A stretch of DNA of 64,000 bases from Armillaria gallica (GCA_037576215.1 JBANDB010000012.1:2728001-2792000); one strand, 5' to 3'; numbered from the stretch's first letter, positions 46,736 to 59,044 are shown. Numbers and translations: made by a program. The notes: a model not told the origin generated them from the letters alone.

Positions 46736-47358
46736 ATAGTGTGGCCGAAGTTTGGAACCTCGGTCCGGACGCTGAACGTCAGAACTGAACGCGAGGTTCA
46801 GTTCACGTTCACGTACAGTTCAGCTACTCTGTTCAGTTATAGATCCAAAGGCTCCCAGGAGAATAGGAACACTCTTTGAACGTGTTTGAACTTTGAAGTT
46901 CGTGATGATCTGCTGCCTTTCTCAGTCTGCCACTTAGAAGCATACCTCGGAGTATCCAACTTCGCTCTCCCGAACGGCACGCGACTATCTCGCCATCCAA
47001 GGCTCTTCTGTTGTTCCGGAGCAGGTCTTCCCAGTTATTTTGACCGTGACTGGGACACTGCATCAAAAGTACTTGTCTCCTGAAACTTTTGAGGCCTTGC
47101 AGCCACTGAAGGACCCAGATAAGTCTGACATCAGGGCATGATGAGAGGCTACCGGGAAACTCAAACAGTATAGATCAACGTGTAGCGACTCACTGGCTTG
47201 AACCGTATTTGAACAGGTTCTGAACATAAAAACACAGTTGAACGTGAACGTCCGTTCAGTTCCCGTTCCCGTTCACCAGGACAAAAGATGTCCACGTTCA
47301 CGTTCTGGGCCAGAGGTATCGGTCCTGAACTGAATTGAGCTTCGGCAATGCTATACGT
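46736..47358. mobile_element. Candidate TIR element with GAACGT-rich ends
   Basis: The left end GTACGTACATAGTGTGGCCG and the complement of the right end GTACGTATAGCATTGCCG are similar. Subterminal blocks (46765-46845 and 47197-47343) are full of GAACGTGAACGT/GTTCACGTTCAC units in opposite orientations. No clear target duplication (TCCACC against TCCGCC) and no transposase. Confidence 0.45.
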
Positions 47359-47983
47359 ACTCCGCCAATCTGACTGACGCCTCCTCGGTGCCATCCATAT
47401 TCCAAGTCATTCCATCACGGTCTACACCGTGAGGCTTCCGTCCACTGGCAGTCAATTCATATCCCTTTAAACACTTCGTGCTCTGTCTGTAAGTGAGTAC
47501 AAATTGGCCAATAGCCAAGGCCCATGCAACGTGTTTGCAAACTTCCTTCCGCATGATTATGAAAAGAGAGGCTGAGTCTCCCCTAGGAGCTCCTAATTAG
47601 GTTGTGTACCGATGATCGGGCAGACCGCGGCTACAAGGAGCTACCGAGGTAGATTAGTTTACACTTATTTACCTGAACTGTATCAGCAGAGATGGCCAAT
47701 CAATCTAATTTTCAAGTTTTCCGCAGGTCCAGAAAATGGAGTTAGTAAGCTGGGCGCAGAAAACATTGCTGTTACTCCGAACCTTATCGTTGCTCCTCTC
47801 AGAGTCACTACCACCCATTGATGGCTTGATCACCATCTTTTCTACTGGCAAGCGCGCGGCACCAAAATGTGGCTCTGACGACGAAGAGCGGACAGATGAC
47901 AGAGACGAGAAAGGGGATTGGTGGCCATACCTACCTCTTCGGGACGCGGTATATCAGCCGGCAAAGTGTGTTTTCGTTACACG

Positions 47984-50965
47984 TCCAAAGAGTCAGGCAC
48001 ACAGATATGGAAGCCAGTTTGGCTGTGATAAAAGGTCGATGCAGTGACGCAGAAAGAGGGTGTATGTTTGAATTGGAAGTTGAAATATCGACACGATCGG
48101 CAATATTGATGTTGCGCAATCATCGATCGTGGTTGATCCTTGAAAATCTCATCCAATATCGACAAGGAAACAAACTCGAAGATAATACGACGAGATTATA
48201 GATACATAAATAGATGAGCCTATGAACATAAGAATGACAAAAAGACGTCGTCACAAGGTTTATCACTTTCCTTTCCCATTCATCTCCTTTCCATTCTCCT
48301 TCAATTTGCCATTCGACTTGGACTTCTCACTATAGGACGATCGGATTCCGGATCATCACCCCCATTCGCTTGTTTGGCCTCGGCTAGCTTCAGATCAACT
48401 GTGGACGACCGGATCAACAAAAGCGACTACAATAACAGAAACACACCCACATTTCGCTGCCTTCCTCTCAAGTTCATCTCAGCCGTCACCTTCATCGCTA
48501 TCGGACTCCTCACCAAAGTCTGACCCGCTCTCGCTTCCGCTAGCATCGGATTAGGCACTCTCTTCGTCGCTGCTGCTAGACTCAAACGCTTGGGCCTTAG
48601 CTTCGAAATCAGACTCTGAATCAGACATTTCCGACGCGTCGCCCTAATCATCGGATAGTCAGTATTTATCCCTTTCTAGCAGACGCAAACACAGACCTCG
48701 GCGCCGTTCGACGCTCCCAAAAAAATTCCACCCTCCATTGTGGAAAAACTCGTATGGGTTCTCGTTGATATACTTCATGATAGGTCCCCAGTTCAAGTCC
48801 ACAGGACCTTCCACCAAGGAGGCATCGACAGAACTGATTAGATATCAATGAATGTAAAAGAGCAACGAAGTACAATGACTCACTCTAACCAGTCCTTGAC
48901 GTCATCCATCTGTGAACTCGTTATTGAATTGATGAAGATCAACACCAGATCGAATGCTTTAAGCTATACTGTAGACATTCCAGCGATTCGACCTCGATCT
49001 CAGCTAAAGTCACGAGGAGGAATGGCGAGTCTGTCAGATGCACGAGACATTCTGTCGGTATGGTCCACCTTAAGGATAGCTCTCGGAAGGGAATGTCGAG
49101 CTCTAATGTATGTACAATCTGTACGGGACACGTAAACCGCAGATGTTCAGTTGGAACCTGCGAGAGACTTACCGCTAATGACCCAGCTTGGGTGATTTTC
49201 TCTGCAAATGCCTTGATCTCTTCGTCGAGTACCTATCGCCTGTGGCTCCATCTCGATTTCGTCTGCATCACCATACCTGTCCTTCCGCTTCCGTGTCGGC
49301 GGACTGGGCATCGGTGGCTTCACGGTAGAACTGGACGTCCTGAAAACGAAAATTACATTGCGATTGTATTCAGTATCTCGCCAACTTACCAACACCTATT
49401 TCTTCCCTATCGTGATGGAGGCATCGAGGTGAACATGCTGATAACCAATTTCAGGTGTTGCTGCGCTACAAGAGGAGTTGCACTCGTGTCGTTGACAATC
49501 GTATGAGAGCCAGGAGAGCCAGGAGCACCGTCGACTGTCTCTCTAGTTATCTGAGCCGATCCCGAGGCTGGTTACTTGGTTAGCAGGCCGTGCGACGTTG
49601 CAGTGTGTAATGGGATGGTCACTGGCTGGGGCCTAGGAACATGTAGCATTAGAATTGGATAGATTTCTCATGGGTACAGAGCACGGAAGTCTGACCCCCC
49701 AAGACTAGTTTTGATGAGCCGTCGGGTACCCACCGCATTACCAGGTGGCTATAACATAGAAATGAGCGCCGAGATAGTGGTATATGGGTCAATCGTAGCC
49801 TGTCGAATGCGGCACTACCATCCATGACTTTGAGGATTCTACGTCTCGTCTTGGGTGAAGCTGGTAAACCTTAGACGGGCCCGCTTGCCGATGTAGGACT
49901 AGAATCTGAGCGATGTTTTAGTCTCGCAAATTCATCGATCTCCACGAGCCTACTCCAACATTTTCCCAACCTCCTCCCACAATTCAAACCATCATGACTG
50001 TTCGTTCTTTGATCTAGACTCGCTTGGGATTAGCTGTGAACGTTTTGAGCATCTCAACGTTCAGTCAAACGAACACCTCAATGCAGGCCGCACCTCCGAA
50101 TAGATCAAAAACGACGTTCGAATTTGACGCCCAAGTTCCTTTCAAGCTCATCGAAATTCCAGCACCAAATTCGTCACAAAAGCTGGTCCTACTCTCTTTG
50201 CCAAAGTCATCCTTATCGATGATACTTCTTGGTTAGGTTGCAGTGCGTAGAATCGTTCCGTGACCGAAATGGAGACCTCCGGATGGGTCATGGTGGCTAA
50301 CGAAAGAGTTCTGTCGGCAATTCCCGTGGGTTTTCCATCTCGACATCTCATCTCGCTCGATACCTGATTCTCGTAGCCTCTAGTCAGGCCCAAAATAACG
50401 TTGCAGTGACAGTCTTCAGGCATATTCGGCATAGCCAGTATGCCGTTGTATCATCCAATCGACCGGAAGACCGTTCCATCCGTGTGTCTGATACCAACAA
50501 AGGGTGCACTGCTGCCACTGCACCATGCCCGCCATGATTCCCCGCTACTATCTGGCCATAGGATATTGAGATCTGGTGATCATTGTAGTGACGACGTGCT
50601 GAAGATGTGCTGAAGACCCGCTGGACCGCCTCCTTGTGCGCTATCTCGGACCTGATTGCTTCCTGTGCTCCAGCAGGCCCGCATACGGTACGAGCACCGT
50701 TGCATTACACACCAACGTCGCCTGCCGTCTCTTCCAATCGTTGTCGATTACCCATGGGCAGCGCGACGACGAAACTCAACCTTTACCGCTTATCGATGAG
50801 GTTTATTTTCGATCGACGACACTCGGGTCATTGGAACGACTATCCTCTTGGTAGTGTGTATAAGGATACGAGAAGGTGACATCTCACCAATACGGTCCGC
50901 ATTGCAGTGTTAACTGACATGCATCTTCCAGATTGAAACTATGGCGATAAGAAACAGACCCAATC
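47984..50965 (+). repeat. Segmental duplication, copy 1
   Basis: About 3 kb aligning in the same orientation with 60513-63452, offset close to 12.5 kb throughout. Shared landmarks include ACGTCCAA-AGAGTCAG at the left edge, the SPT16-like stop region (48263 against 60764), a 150-bp well-kept block at 50020-50200 against 62585-62770, and GCATTGCAGTGTTAACTGAC near the right edge. Many indels and substitutions separate the copies, so the event is not recent. Confidence 0.75.
48263..49470 (-). pseudogene. SPT16: SPT16 C-terminal part, copy 1, broken
   Basis: SPT16 is the large subunit of the FACT histone chaperone. The copy keeps HLDASITIGKK (end of a PH-like domain), [51 protein letters not shown] and an acidic DE/S-rich tail. 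Lesions: TAG after ITIGKK, a frameshift after EPQAIG also present in copy 2, loss of roughly 27 bp relative to copy 2 near 48930, and TGA in place of the final Arg codon. The N-terminal peptidase-like half is absent. Exon borders follow copy 2. Confidence 0.65.
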
Positions 50966-52123
50966 TTCGTCAATCGCTATTCATTCCCAGGATCAGTGTT
51001 AGCACTAGTGTCTCCAGTCTTTGGACCGCCCGCCATATAAGCCATTGGCAGCGACGGTATACCACCCGTTCGTCTTATCCCTCACTTACGTACAGCAAGA
51101 AAGCACGATTACCTCTTCGAGGAGCTCAGCTATCCGGCAACCTCACACGTCGGAATACCATCTGCGTCCCAGGATATTTCCATTAACCGCTACGAGGGAC
51201 CAAATACTCCCGTCGTTGCTTTGGAGGGCGGATTGCGGAGAATTCATTTGGATTGCCCACGAGTCAGCCAGGCGGCATCGTCTACGCTTCTTTCAGAACC
51301 TTTTTCGCTCCCGTACTGCATTGTATTTCCTTATAGACCTTGCGTAATTCCAACCAACGCGTCACATTATTATCCAAAGTCTCGTCACCGTCTCTTCCAA
51401 CAACCTTCACACTTTGCTGAGGCTGATCCGCCACATTCTTCTAATATCTCCGAATTGGTCTTGAAATCTACAAATTTCCGGTCGGGCGCAGATGTCAATT
51501 CCTTGAATATCGCTGGTTTGGCATTCCTGCACGCCCTCCTGGCTTTGAGTCCTACGCGGTTGTCCTTGACCCGTTCTACACTTGATGCATGATGTCTGAT
51601 GATGACAACCGTGGCCGTACCCTTGCGGACCATCCGGGAACCAACCGCCGGAACCATCTTCTTTTCTCAACTACGACCTGGAATAGGCTCGACTTTTGCA
51701 GTCTTCCCATTTTACTGCCAGGATACTACCTGCATGTTTATATCTCACATAGATCCCGGCTATTAGTCCATGTTCGAGGTCATACTTAGGCTTTAGCATA
51801 GGTATCAGTGATAATCAGTGATATAACGACCACCAAATGATTGTCCAATGAAATATACATCAATGCTGAAAGGATATTCAAAAGCGATATAGACAACAAT
51901 AGGGACGAAGAGACGAAACTACTATCCAAATGTACAATCGACCCAGGAGCAAAAGTGATTGGTTGAAAGTATGGATTTACATATGGGTTCATTTTTCAGG
52001 AACGGTATACGCTGAGACTTGATATATGACGACAAATGGCATAGGATGGTGATTAGCGGGGGTTTTGAAGAACAGAAGCGGGGAAGAGACTGACAGACAC
52101 TTGTAACTGGGAATCATCAATAT
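50966..52123. other. Unassigned interval
   Basis: A forward frame at 51221-51592 (123 codons) starts GGLRRIHLDCPRVSQAASS and may be a fragment of a leucine-rich gene; parts resemble 43490-43810. The rest is the 3' flank of the next gene. Confidence 0.3.
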
Positions 52124-52848
52124 CTAGGCGTAAGGACCTGCCCAGGCTTCGCCTTCAGGTGTCGCGTTATAGGCGTCAGTCGGATAGTAAACAAAAGGCC
52201 CATTCGGGGCATCACCATCTGGCGCATATCCCTGGGGGTGGTGCGCGACAATTATTTCAGCTTCCGTCTGAGTATAACCAGGTTGAATGTGTGAAAGGGT
52301 ATTAATATTGGGCGAGGGGGTGGGAGCGAACAGGATGGGGTTCGCGTCGTTGGAAGCGGACGCGTTGGTACTGTAAGAGGACCCGATGCTACGGCCCTCA
52401 CCCACGAAAGGCTCTTGAGAATTGGTGACGGCAGCAGGCACTGAACGATAGCTGTTGACGACGGGGACATGATCAATAAGGAGAGCCCCACACGTGCATT
52501 CCTGTGTCTGAGGCGTCTATATTGAACGTTTTGCATCAGTGTTTGTCGTAATATAAGGGCGGAGGGGATACCTTTTGAACGAAGGCCACACAATAATTAG
52601 TAGGGCAGTGGTGGACGACGAGGGAGAGGTAATCCACATGGGCGTGGATGCCATGACCGCAGATGCAACGAGGCTGGGAGGTCGTGAGCATGTATTCGAG
52701 AAATTTGGCAGCAAAGTGTATGCACCTGGTCTAGAGTATGCCATAGCGATTGATCTCGATGGGCAGTAAAGCGTGAACACAAGCAGAAAGCATTGCCAGT
52801 GTGCTCGATGCATCGTCCTCTAATCGGGGGTAGGGCTACTGAAGACAT
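52124..52848 (-). CDS. Cys/His-rich three-exon family, member 5
   Basis: Exons 52848-52726, 52673-52572 and 52516-52124 with introns of 52 and 55 bp; 205 residues; intact. Exon 1: PPIRGRCIEHTGNAFCLC, ending HTLDQ. Exon 2: PRCICGHGIHAHVDYLSLVV, HHCPTNYCVAFVQK. Exon 3: TPQTQECTCGALLIDHVPVV, a Ser/Asn/Ala-rich part (STNASASNDANPILFAP) and the tail EGEAWAGPYA. Groups with the member at 59.0 kb as a second subfamily, with CICGHG instead of CVECGHG. The left arm of a 141-bp palindrome begins 68 bp upstream of its ATG. Confidence 0.85.
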
Positions 52849-52900
52849 GGAGCAGGAGAGTGAGCTGCCGAGTAAAGGACAGGACTCATCTTGACCCACT

Positions 52901-52906
52901 TTTATA
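52901..52906 (-). promoter_or_regulatory. TATA box of member 5
   Basis: Minus-strand TATAAAAG, about 55 bp upstream of the ATG at 52848 and just outside the palindrome arm. Confidence 0.5.
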
Positions 52907-52915
52907 TGTGAAGGG

Positions 52916-53207
52916 ACTGTTCGAAGATGCGACTGCCTTGCATCCCACTTCTCCGTGGGGATACAATAGAGAGGTCCCAGCCCGATGATCGGGGACCCTA
53001 GGAAGAAATAGCTCATACATGGTCACGTGCCCATAAAACCTAATTAATCCATGTATCTCAGCGCTCATACATGGATTAATTAGGTTTTATGGGCACGTGA
53101 CCATGTATGAGCTATTTCTTCCTAGGGTCCCCGATCATCGGGCTGGGACCTCTCTATTGTATCCCCACGGAGAAGCGGGATGCAAGGCAGTCGCATCTTC
53201 GAACAGT
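52916..53207. repeat. Near-perfect palindrome, 141-bp arms
   Basis: Left arm 52916-53056 and right arm 53067-53207 are reverse complements with one mismatch that I can find (A against G in CATCCC(A/G)CTTCTCC), around a 10-bp spacer CTCAGCGCTC. Similarity stops at both outer edges. It could be a foldback element, a recent inverted duplication, or an assembly or read-level artefact. Confidence 0.85.
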
Positions 53208-53951
53208 TTTCCTTCTTAGGGACAGTGACCAGAATAATATTTCCTCCTCCTGGTACTGGGAGCTAGGTTGTGTTTGGCGATGCAACCCAATACAATGGTA
53301 TCAGTGCTGCGCCAGAACACACATTTTCTCAGCGAGTTCCTCGCAACGGCCGGGAGCAATAGACAAAATCCGAGGGTAATCTCTTGCGATACGAACAGAT
53401 CTGCCATTGCAGCGTGGACAGTGTGACTGGCGTCACGGAGGTTGCTTGACCCGAGTAAACAGTTGTGATTGCTGATTTCGGTTATTTCGATATAGCGAAG
53501 AAAAGCGACGGTTCGCCGTCGAGCCTGGAGTCTCGCTGACGGTACAAGCATATTTGAGTCATCACTGCATAGAACGCTGGATGTTCAGCGTTCGGCGGCC
53601 CAGCTATGGTTGGAGTATGCTTCCTTTCCTTCTCTGCTACCATGTTACGATGCACGTCATCTTCGGTCTCTGCTTATCTGAACTCAAGTTTTCTGTCCGT
53701 CAGATGCAAAGTTTTCTTGTAAACTCTCTATGATAATATGAAATCCAATGCATTCTTACACACAAAAAATCAAAACACAAAGTGAAGGATTATGAACGCA
53801 TTCAAGAAGCACAGAATGATACACAGATCCCTTCAGATTTGATAGATAGCAATACGACAGAAAGAGAAAACAAAACGGGCAGTGGTAGTACATTTTAAGG
53901 GATAGGATTCCGAGCCTAGTACGTAGTCTCGATGGCCTATCGGTAGGGTGG

Positions 53952-54715
53952 CTATGCGTACGGGCCAATATATGGTGCGCCGTTTATCCCAGTTGAACGA
54001 CCTTGGTAATCATCAAAACCTTCAGATGCGTGGTGTACACCGAGGGCGCCAGCCAAGTCATGGACCACGGACGCGTCGTCTGATTGCTGGTGAGAGACAA
54101 AAGCGTAAGCATCGCTCTGGGAAAAGCGGGAGATACCGCTGGAGTGAAAGGGAACGGTAGCGGAGGCAAAGAGCATGGTATTAGGGTCGCCGGAAGTAGT
54201 GGAAGGAATGGGTGCCGGGGAGATGGCGAGTGTAGCGTCACTGGTGGCTCTGTTGGCAGCACAAGAAGGGAGGCTGTTGAGATTGCTCGTGAGGGGAGCC
54301 GGACCGTGAGGCAGTGCGATGGAACGGTAGGCATTCACGATAGGCTCATGGTCAAAAAGCTGTACGGAGCAAGTACACGCGTGTGATTTATGCGCCTGCA
54401 ATGCGAATAGGGTGAGTCATAAGCAGAATAACACAGAGTGACAATGAACACCTTTTGGGCATAGGCCGCACAGTGAGTGGCGGGGTTATGAAAGACAACC
54501 TTCGACTCATAATCAACGTGAGCATGAATACCATGTCCGCATTCGACGCAGTTGAGCTGAGAGAATGTGGTTATCAAGTGTGTTGGTAGTGTAGAAAGAG
54601 GGTTCACCTCCTGTAAGGGCAGCGAAGGGGCGTTGAACCATGGGCAGTGACAGGGTACAATCCCGTCAGTGATATGAATGCATCTTGCTCTGGGAGGTAA
54701 AACTGTTAGAGACAT
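53952..54715 (-). CDS. Cys/His-rich three-exon family, member 6
   Basis: Exons 54715-54608, 54556-54452 and 54395-53952 with introns of 51 and 56 bp; 218 residues; intact. Exon 1: MSLTVLPPRARCIHITDG, CHCPWFNAP, ending LPLQE. Exon 2: CVECGHGIHAHVDYESKVV, HNPATHCAAYAQK. Exon 3: ACTCSVQLFDHEPIVN and FSQSDAYAFVSHQQSD, ending APYIGPYA. Very close to member 4. Intron 1 is 51 nt with no stop in frame, so retaining it would simply add 17 residues. Confidence 0.85.
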
Positions 54716-54797
54716 GGGACAAGTATCCTTCCTGCGAGCGCTGTGAAAAGGTGCCAGGGAAGTTGGGGGTTCTGTCGAGTTCCATGGCAATGATCGC

Positions 54798-54803
54798 TTT
54801 ATA
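54798..54803 (-). promoter_or_regulatory. TATA box of member 6
   Basis: Minus-strand TATAAAG 83 bp upstream of the ATG at 54715. Confidence 0.5.
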
Positions 54804-54929
54804 TGTTGACGGTCCCAAGTGCAGTATAGAGGCGAGATAGACCTGGAGCAAGAGTTCGGCGGTCCAATCACGTTTTGTTGGTGCAACTAACCGCAGGATT
54901 GGCCAATCCCCATCATGCATCGCGTTCAA

Positions 54930-55637
54930 AGTATCCCCTAGGAGTTAGGTAGCATAACTATGATTGGTTCAGAGAAAAGTAGTAGGTCAGGCGCAGAAAC
55001 GTTGCACCGCATCTTGTCGTTGCTCCTCACTACCACCCATCTATGACCTGAGGAACACCTTTTTTATTCGCATATATGGCTTATTTTGAACAGGACGCGC
55101 CGCGCCCCCCTGATGAGACACTGACCTTGAAAAGCGGACGGATGATGGAGACTATTAAGCGGAACAAGGGGATTGGTGGCCATTCCTATGCGCTTATATC
55201 AGCCGGCAAGTCTTCGGCACACAGCGTTTCTTTAATCGTACCCTTGAGATTTTGGAATTCGTTCTGACATAGCCGCCATGACAGATGCTAAATACGGGAA
55301 CCGAGTTCAGATAAGCAGAGAGCAGAGATATCAAAACAAAGTAGAAGGAAAGAGAACGCATCCAAGAAAGCAAAGATGATCCACAAATCGCGTCCAGCTT
55401 TGATGACTGCCGAATAGCAATATGACAGAAAGAAGAGAAAGCAAAACGGGTAGTAGTTAGGGTGTACATTTGAGTAAGGCTTGGGATTCCGAGTCTATTT
55501 TGAACGTAGCTTGGAAATAGACTCCGGTAGGGAAACATCAAGAAGCAATGACGATGAAATAAAGGTAAGGAACTGGTACGAACATGGCTGTCATCATTAT
55601 TATGCGTCGTAGTCTCGATGGACTATTGGTGAGGTGG
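54930..55637. other. Spacer between members 6 and 7
   Basis: The right part (55194-55637) is the 3' flank of member 7 and resembles the 3' flanks of members 4 and 6. Fragments near 55040-55220 also resemble 47790-47960, next to the segmental duplication. Confidence 0.4.
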
Positions 55638-57246
55638 CTAGGCGTACGCGCCTGCAGATGGTGTACCATCCCTCTCAAATGAATGTCCTTGGTGATCATA
55701 ATAACCCTCGGGCGCGTAGTGGATGGCGGTGGTGCCGGCCAAGTCATAGACCAAGGACGCGTCGTCTGATTGCTGGTGAGGGACAAGAGCGTAAGCATCA
55801 CTCTGGGAGAAACGGAGGATGCTGCTAGAATGAAAGGGAACAGTGGCTCCAGATGTGCTGGCGTTAGAAGGGGTGAGACTGCTCGTGAAGAGAGCCGGAC
55901 TGTGAGACAGCGATTGAACGCGTTCACAATAGGCTCGTGGTCAAAAAGCTGTACGGTGCAAGAACATGCCTGTGATTGATGCGTCTGCACGAGTGGAGTG
56001 AGTCCCAGATATGACAACGAAGACTGGTAATGCGTACCCTTTGGGCATAAGCCGCACAGTAAGTGGTGGGGTTATGGAAGACGACCTTTGACTCGTAGTC
56101 GACATGAGCATGGACACCATGTCCGCATTCGATACACTGCCATACAGCTGAGCTGAAAGAACTTTCCAGGTGTTATATGAGTCAAATGGTCGTATAGACA
56201 GAGAACCTACAGACGTTCCGAAAAACCTTGTCCAACGCTGCCAAACAAGGCAAGTAAAATCAAAAAATCAAAAAATACAAGAAAATCGCAGAAATAGTAC
56301 GCAGGCTTCATTTCTGTGCGTCATGGGGTGGGAAGATGCAAATTCAATGATTCATGAGTGCTGCAGTGCATGGCAAAGATGTAAGAGCATCCAGGAGGCG
56401 CAAGGTTAGCGCGTGTAAATTTTCAGGCTGCCCGCGCCGAACAACCGCACAGCTTCGTTCTTGCCATCACCGTCGCAGAAGACACAAGCATCACAAGCAT
56501 CACCTAGTATGGCCTAGATATCTTTGAAGAGAAATTCTACGCCCAACCAAGCAAGCCACCATCGTGATTATGCCCCAGTTTGGACGTCGACAGCTCGCAG
56601 CCTCCCGAAATAACAACATAGTCCGCCGACATCTTTCATACTACAGTTGACGCACCAGCGACTGGTTATCCTGGCTATTTTCATCGGTTTATATGGTCAG
56701 GAATGAGCTAGTGGGAGTTCGGGCACGCTTTAGACCCAGATACTGCGGAGAGGTTACGGGGGTTAGTGTGCCCAACATCATACGTCTCTGAGGGAAGGTA
56801 CCATATTCACCTCGTTTTGGGGGCTTATTATTGTTCACAGGAGAAAAAATGTATCCACAGCTTCCTATACCGCTGTAAATGCCCCCGTCGCCGCCTCTCC
56901 CTACTGTTAGCACCTACCCGGCTCTCATGATGTCCTACCGCTGACCTATTGACCTCAGACCTTTTGCTTTACATCTACATACCTCGTGCATCTCCGAGAA
57001 AATAGTTGTATTGTACGTTACGCTCATAAATGAAGATATCACACTGTTTCTATGATTTTCTTGTATTTTGATTTTTTGATTTTACCTGCCTTGTTTGGCA
57101 GTGTTGGACAAGGTTTTTCGGAACGTCTGTACCCGATCCGACAGGGGCAACGAAGGAGCATTAAACCATGGACAGTGACACGCAATAAAAGTTCCGTCAG
57201 TCATCTGGATGCACCGTCCTCTGCGAGGCAATATTGTTTGAGACAA
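55638..57246 (-). pseudogene. Cys/His-rich family, member 7, with MITE in intron 1
   Basis: Exon 1 57246-57133 (38 codons, RGRCIQMTDG, CHCPWFNAP, ending LSDR) begins with TTG where relatives have ATG. Intron 1 holds a 920-bp element inserted at the TA of its GTA donor. Exon 2 56136-56038: CIECGHGVHAHVDYESKVVF, TTYCAAYAQR, using a CAG acceptor slightly downstream of the ancestral one. Exon 3 55984-55638 lacks one base near 55915; after it the frame reads FSQSDAYALVPHQQSD and ends TPSAGAYA. Without the element, intron 1 would be about 65-75 bp, as in relatives. Probably inactive because of the frameshift and lost ATG. Confidence 0.75.
56210..57129. mobile_element. Tc1/mariner-like MITE, TA target
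   Basis: 920 bp between TA dinucleotides (56208-56209 and 57130-57131). Terminal inverted repeats of about 70 bp, CAGACGTTCCGAAAAACCTT at each end, nearly identical and including AATCAAAAAATCAAAA. No transposase frame. TA duplication plus TIR suggests a Tc1/mariner-mobilised non-autonomous element. Confidence 0.85.
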
Positions 57247-59044
57247 GAAGTAAATCCTCTTCGTGTCGCGAGAGGGTGCAGGAGAGGCTGGGATGGTTTG
57301 CCTTGAGCTTCATGTTGACGGTTTTTATATCTGAGAGATGGTCGTAATAATAGCCTCGCGTTTGCGTACCGCACCGGACTTTGGCGCGAAAAACATTTTC
57401 TCTCAATCCCAAAGTTTTTGTGCCAATCTTCTAAACTTTGGTGTCAATCTCAACAGCATCCTGAGTCCAGTCTTTTCGTTGACCTCCACCTGACCTCGGC
57501 CGTCCGATTTTTCAATACTGTATCAAGTTACCCCACCATACGTTTGGCATCTACTCGTGTCCTCGAGACTTTCAAGGAAGACACTCTTTTCACCAGCCCG
57601 TATGATCTGCCCCATTCCGTTAGACCTACTGGACAGCATGGGATTATGGTGACGCAATACTCAGAGGCCCCGAGTTCGCTTCGAACCGATGGGGATCGCG
57701 GCTGGTATGGTTCAACGCTTTCCTTTTACATGAGCTCATGTACCAAACAGCTTCTTCATTGTTAGAATGTTTCACATATTGAAAGACCTGCGCAGTAGCT
57801 ATGACAGATCTCTATCACAAGACTGGATGCACGACCGCACATCGTCCTGAACATCCACAGGGCCTTAGTGCCTTCCCGCAGGACGCCCATCCGCCGCACT
57901 GGAGCATGGACTCTGACGGTGGTTTCCACATACGTCAGTCGGAAGGTAGAGAGGTGAGATGAAACCAAGCGCAGTGAACGAAGTTGCGCGCCAAATCAAG
58001 CGGGACAGTACGCGAAAAAGTAAAGTTACTTGACAATGTCATTTCATACGCTCTCGCTGACGATGACAGGCCAGACCACAGCACCGTCTCAGCCACGTCA
58101 TAGTTGCGCGACTCGGGACTTGCTCCCTGGCAAACTCTGGAATATCCGCCCCGTCATTCCACTGAAGATTTCGCTCATCCAGCAGATCAGTGCTGGACCG
58201 ACTTCATCTGTGGAGGGACGATCGCCCTCAGCTCCAGGCTGACGACTGCTACTCGCCACAGATTTCCTATCGTATTCGTCTCTGTTGAACCGCGACCGCA
58301 CCTCCACGTCCGCCTACCGTTTGTATCCAGGATATCCCGCTCTTGTAATGAGGGTTGACCACCCAGGGACGGAGGTTTGAAAGATGGAGGATGTTGGGTA
58401 CGGCATACCCGTGTCTTGCTATCGTCTATGACTGCCTTTCTGAACTCTGAGCAGCTGTTTACAGCCTCGCTCAGAGTTACCCATCGGCAAGAGTCGCATC
58501 TACCTTGCCATCCCAATGTCGCCCTTCCCATCTTCTCATTCTTTGTAAACGGCCTCTCCTGCATTCATCAATTCATCCCTCGCCCCGCTACTCGTATGCA
58601 GAACAAACATCCATGAGTCATGTTATGCAGACTTTCGTGGTTTTGCTTACGCTGCTACGAGGAACTCAGAATTCCTGCTCAGTCGGTTCATGACCAAATC
58701 CGATACTTTTTCTCATCCGCGAACCCAACATAACCTCCCCAGATAGCTATATCCTGCTCATCCCTACTCATTCTTTGTTCTCCCCCTGCCGGCCGCTCCA
58801 TCACGGCATCTTTGACAATCTCCCCTCATCCGATTCCGCGCTGTGATGGTGACAAAGAGCCACAAATCAGCGCGCGCATACTTTACACTGGATTGACGCT
58901 TTCAGGCACGTGTCGAACTTCTAACGAGGAGAGTGTGCGCTCGAGTACGACGGCATGATATAAATGGACGGTTCATTACGATACATGAGGTTGATATAAC
59001 CATCCTCTATAGATACGGAATGGGGATGAAAGGCTAGAGTCTGA
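57247..59044. other. Unassigned interval
   Basis: 57247-57420 is the 5' flank of member 7, with minus-strand TATAAAAA at 57324-57329. The remainder has short frames only (for example 57418-57765 forward, 115 codons) and no recognised gene. Confidence 0.4.
57324..57329 (-). promoter_or_regulatory. TATA box of member 7
   Basis: Minus-strand TATAAAAA 78 bp upstream of the former start codon at 57246. Confidence 0.45.

Noticed and set aside
54084..54386. Forward frame opposite exon 3 of member 6 (and similar ones opposite members 4 and 7)
   Set aside because: Shadow of the coding strand; the reverse frame has conserved splice sites and motifs.
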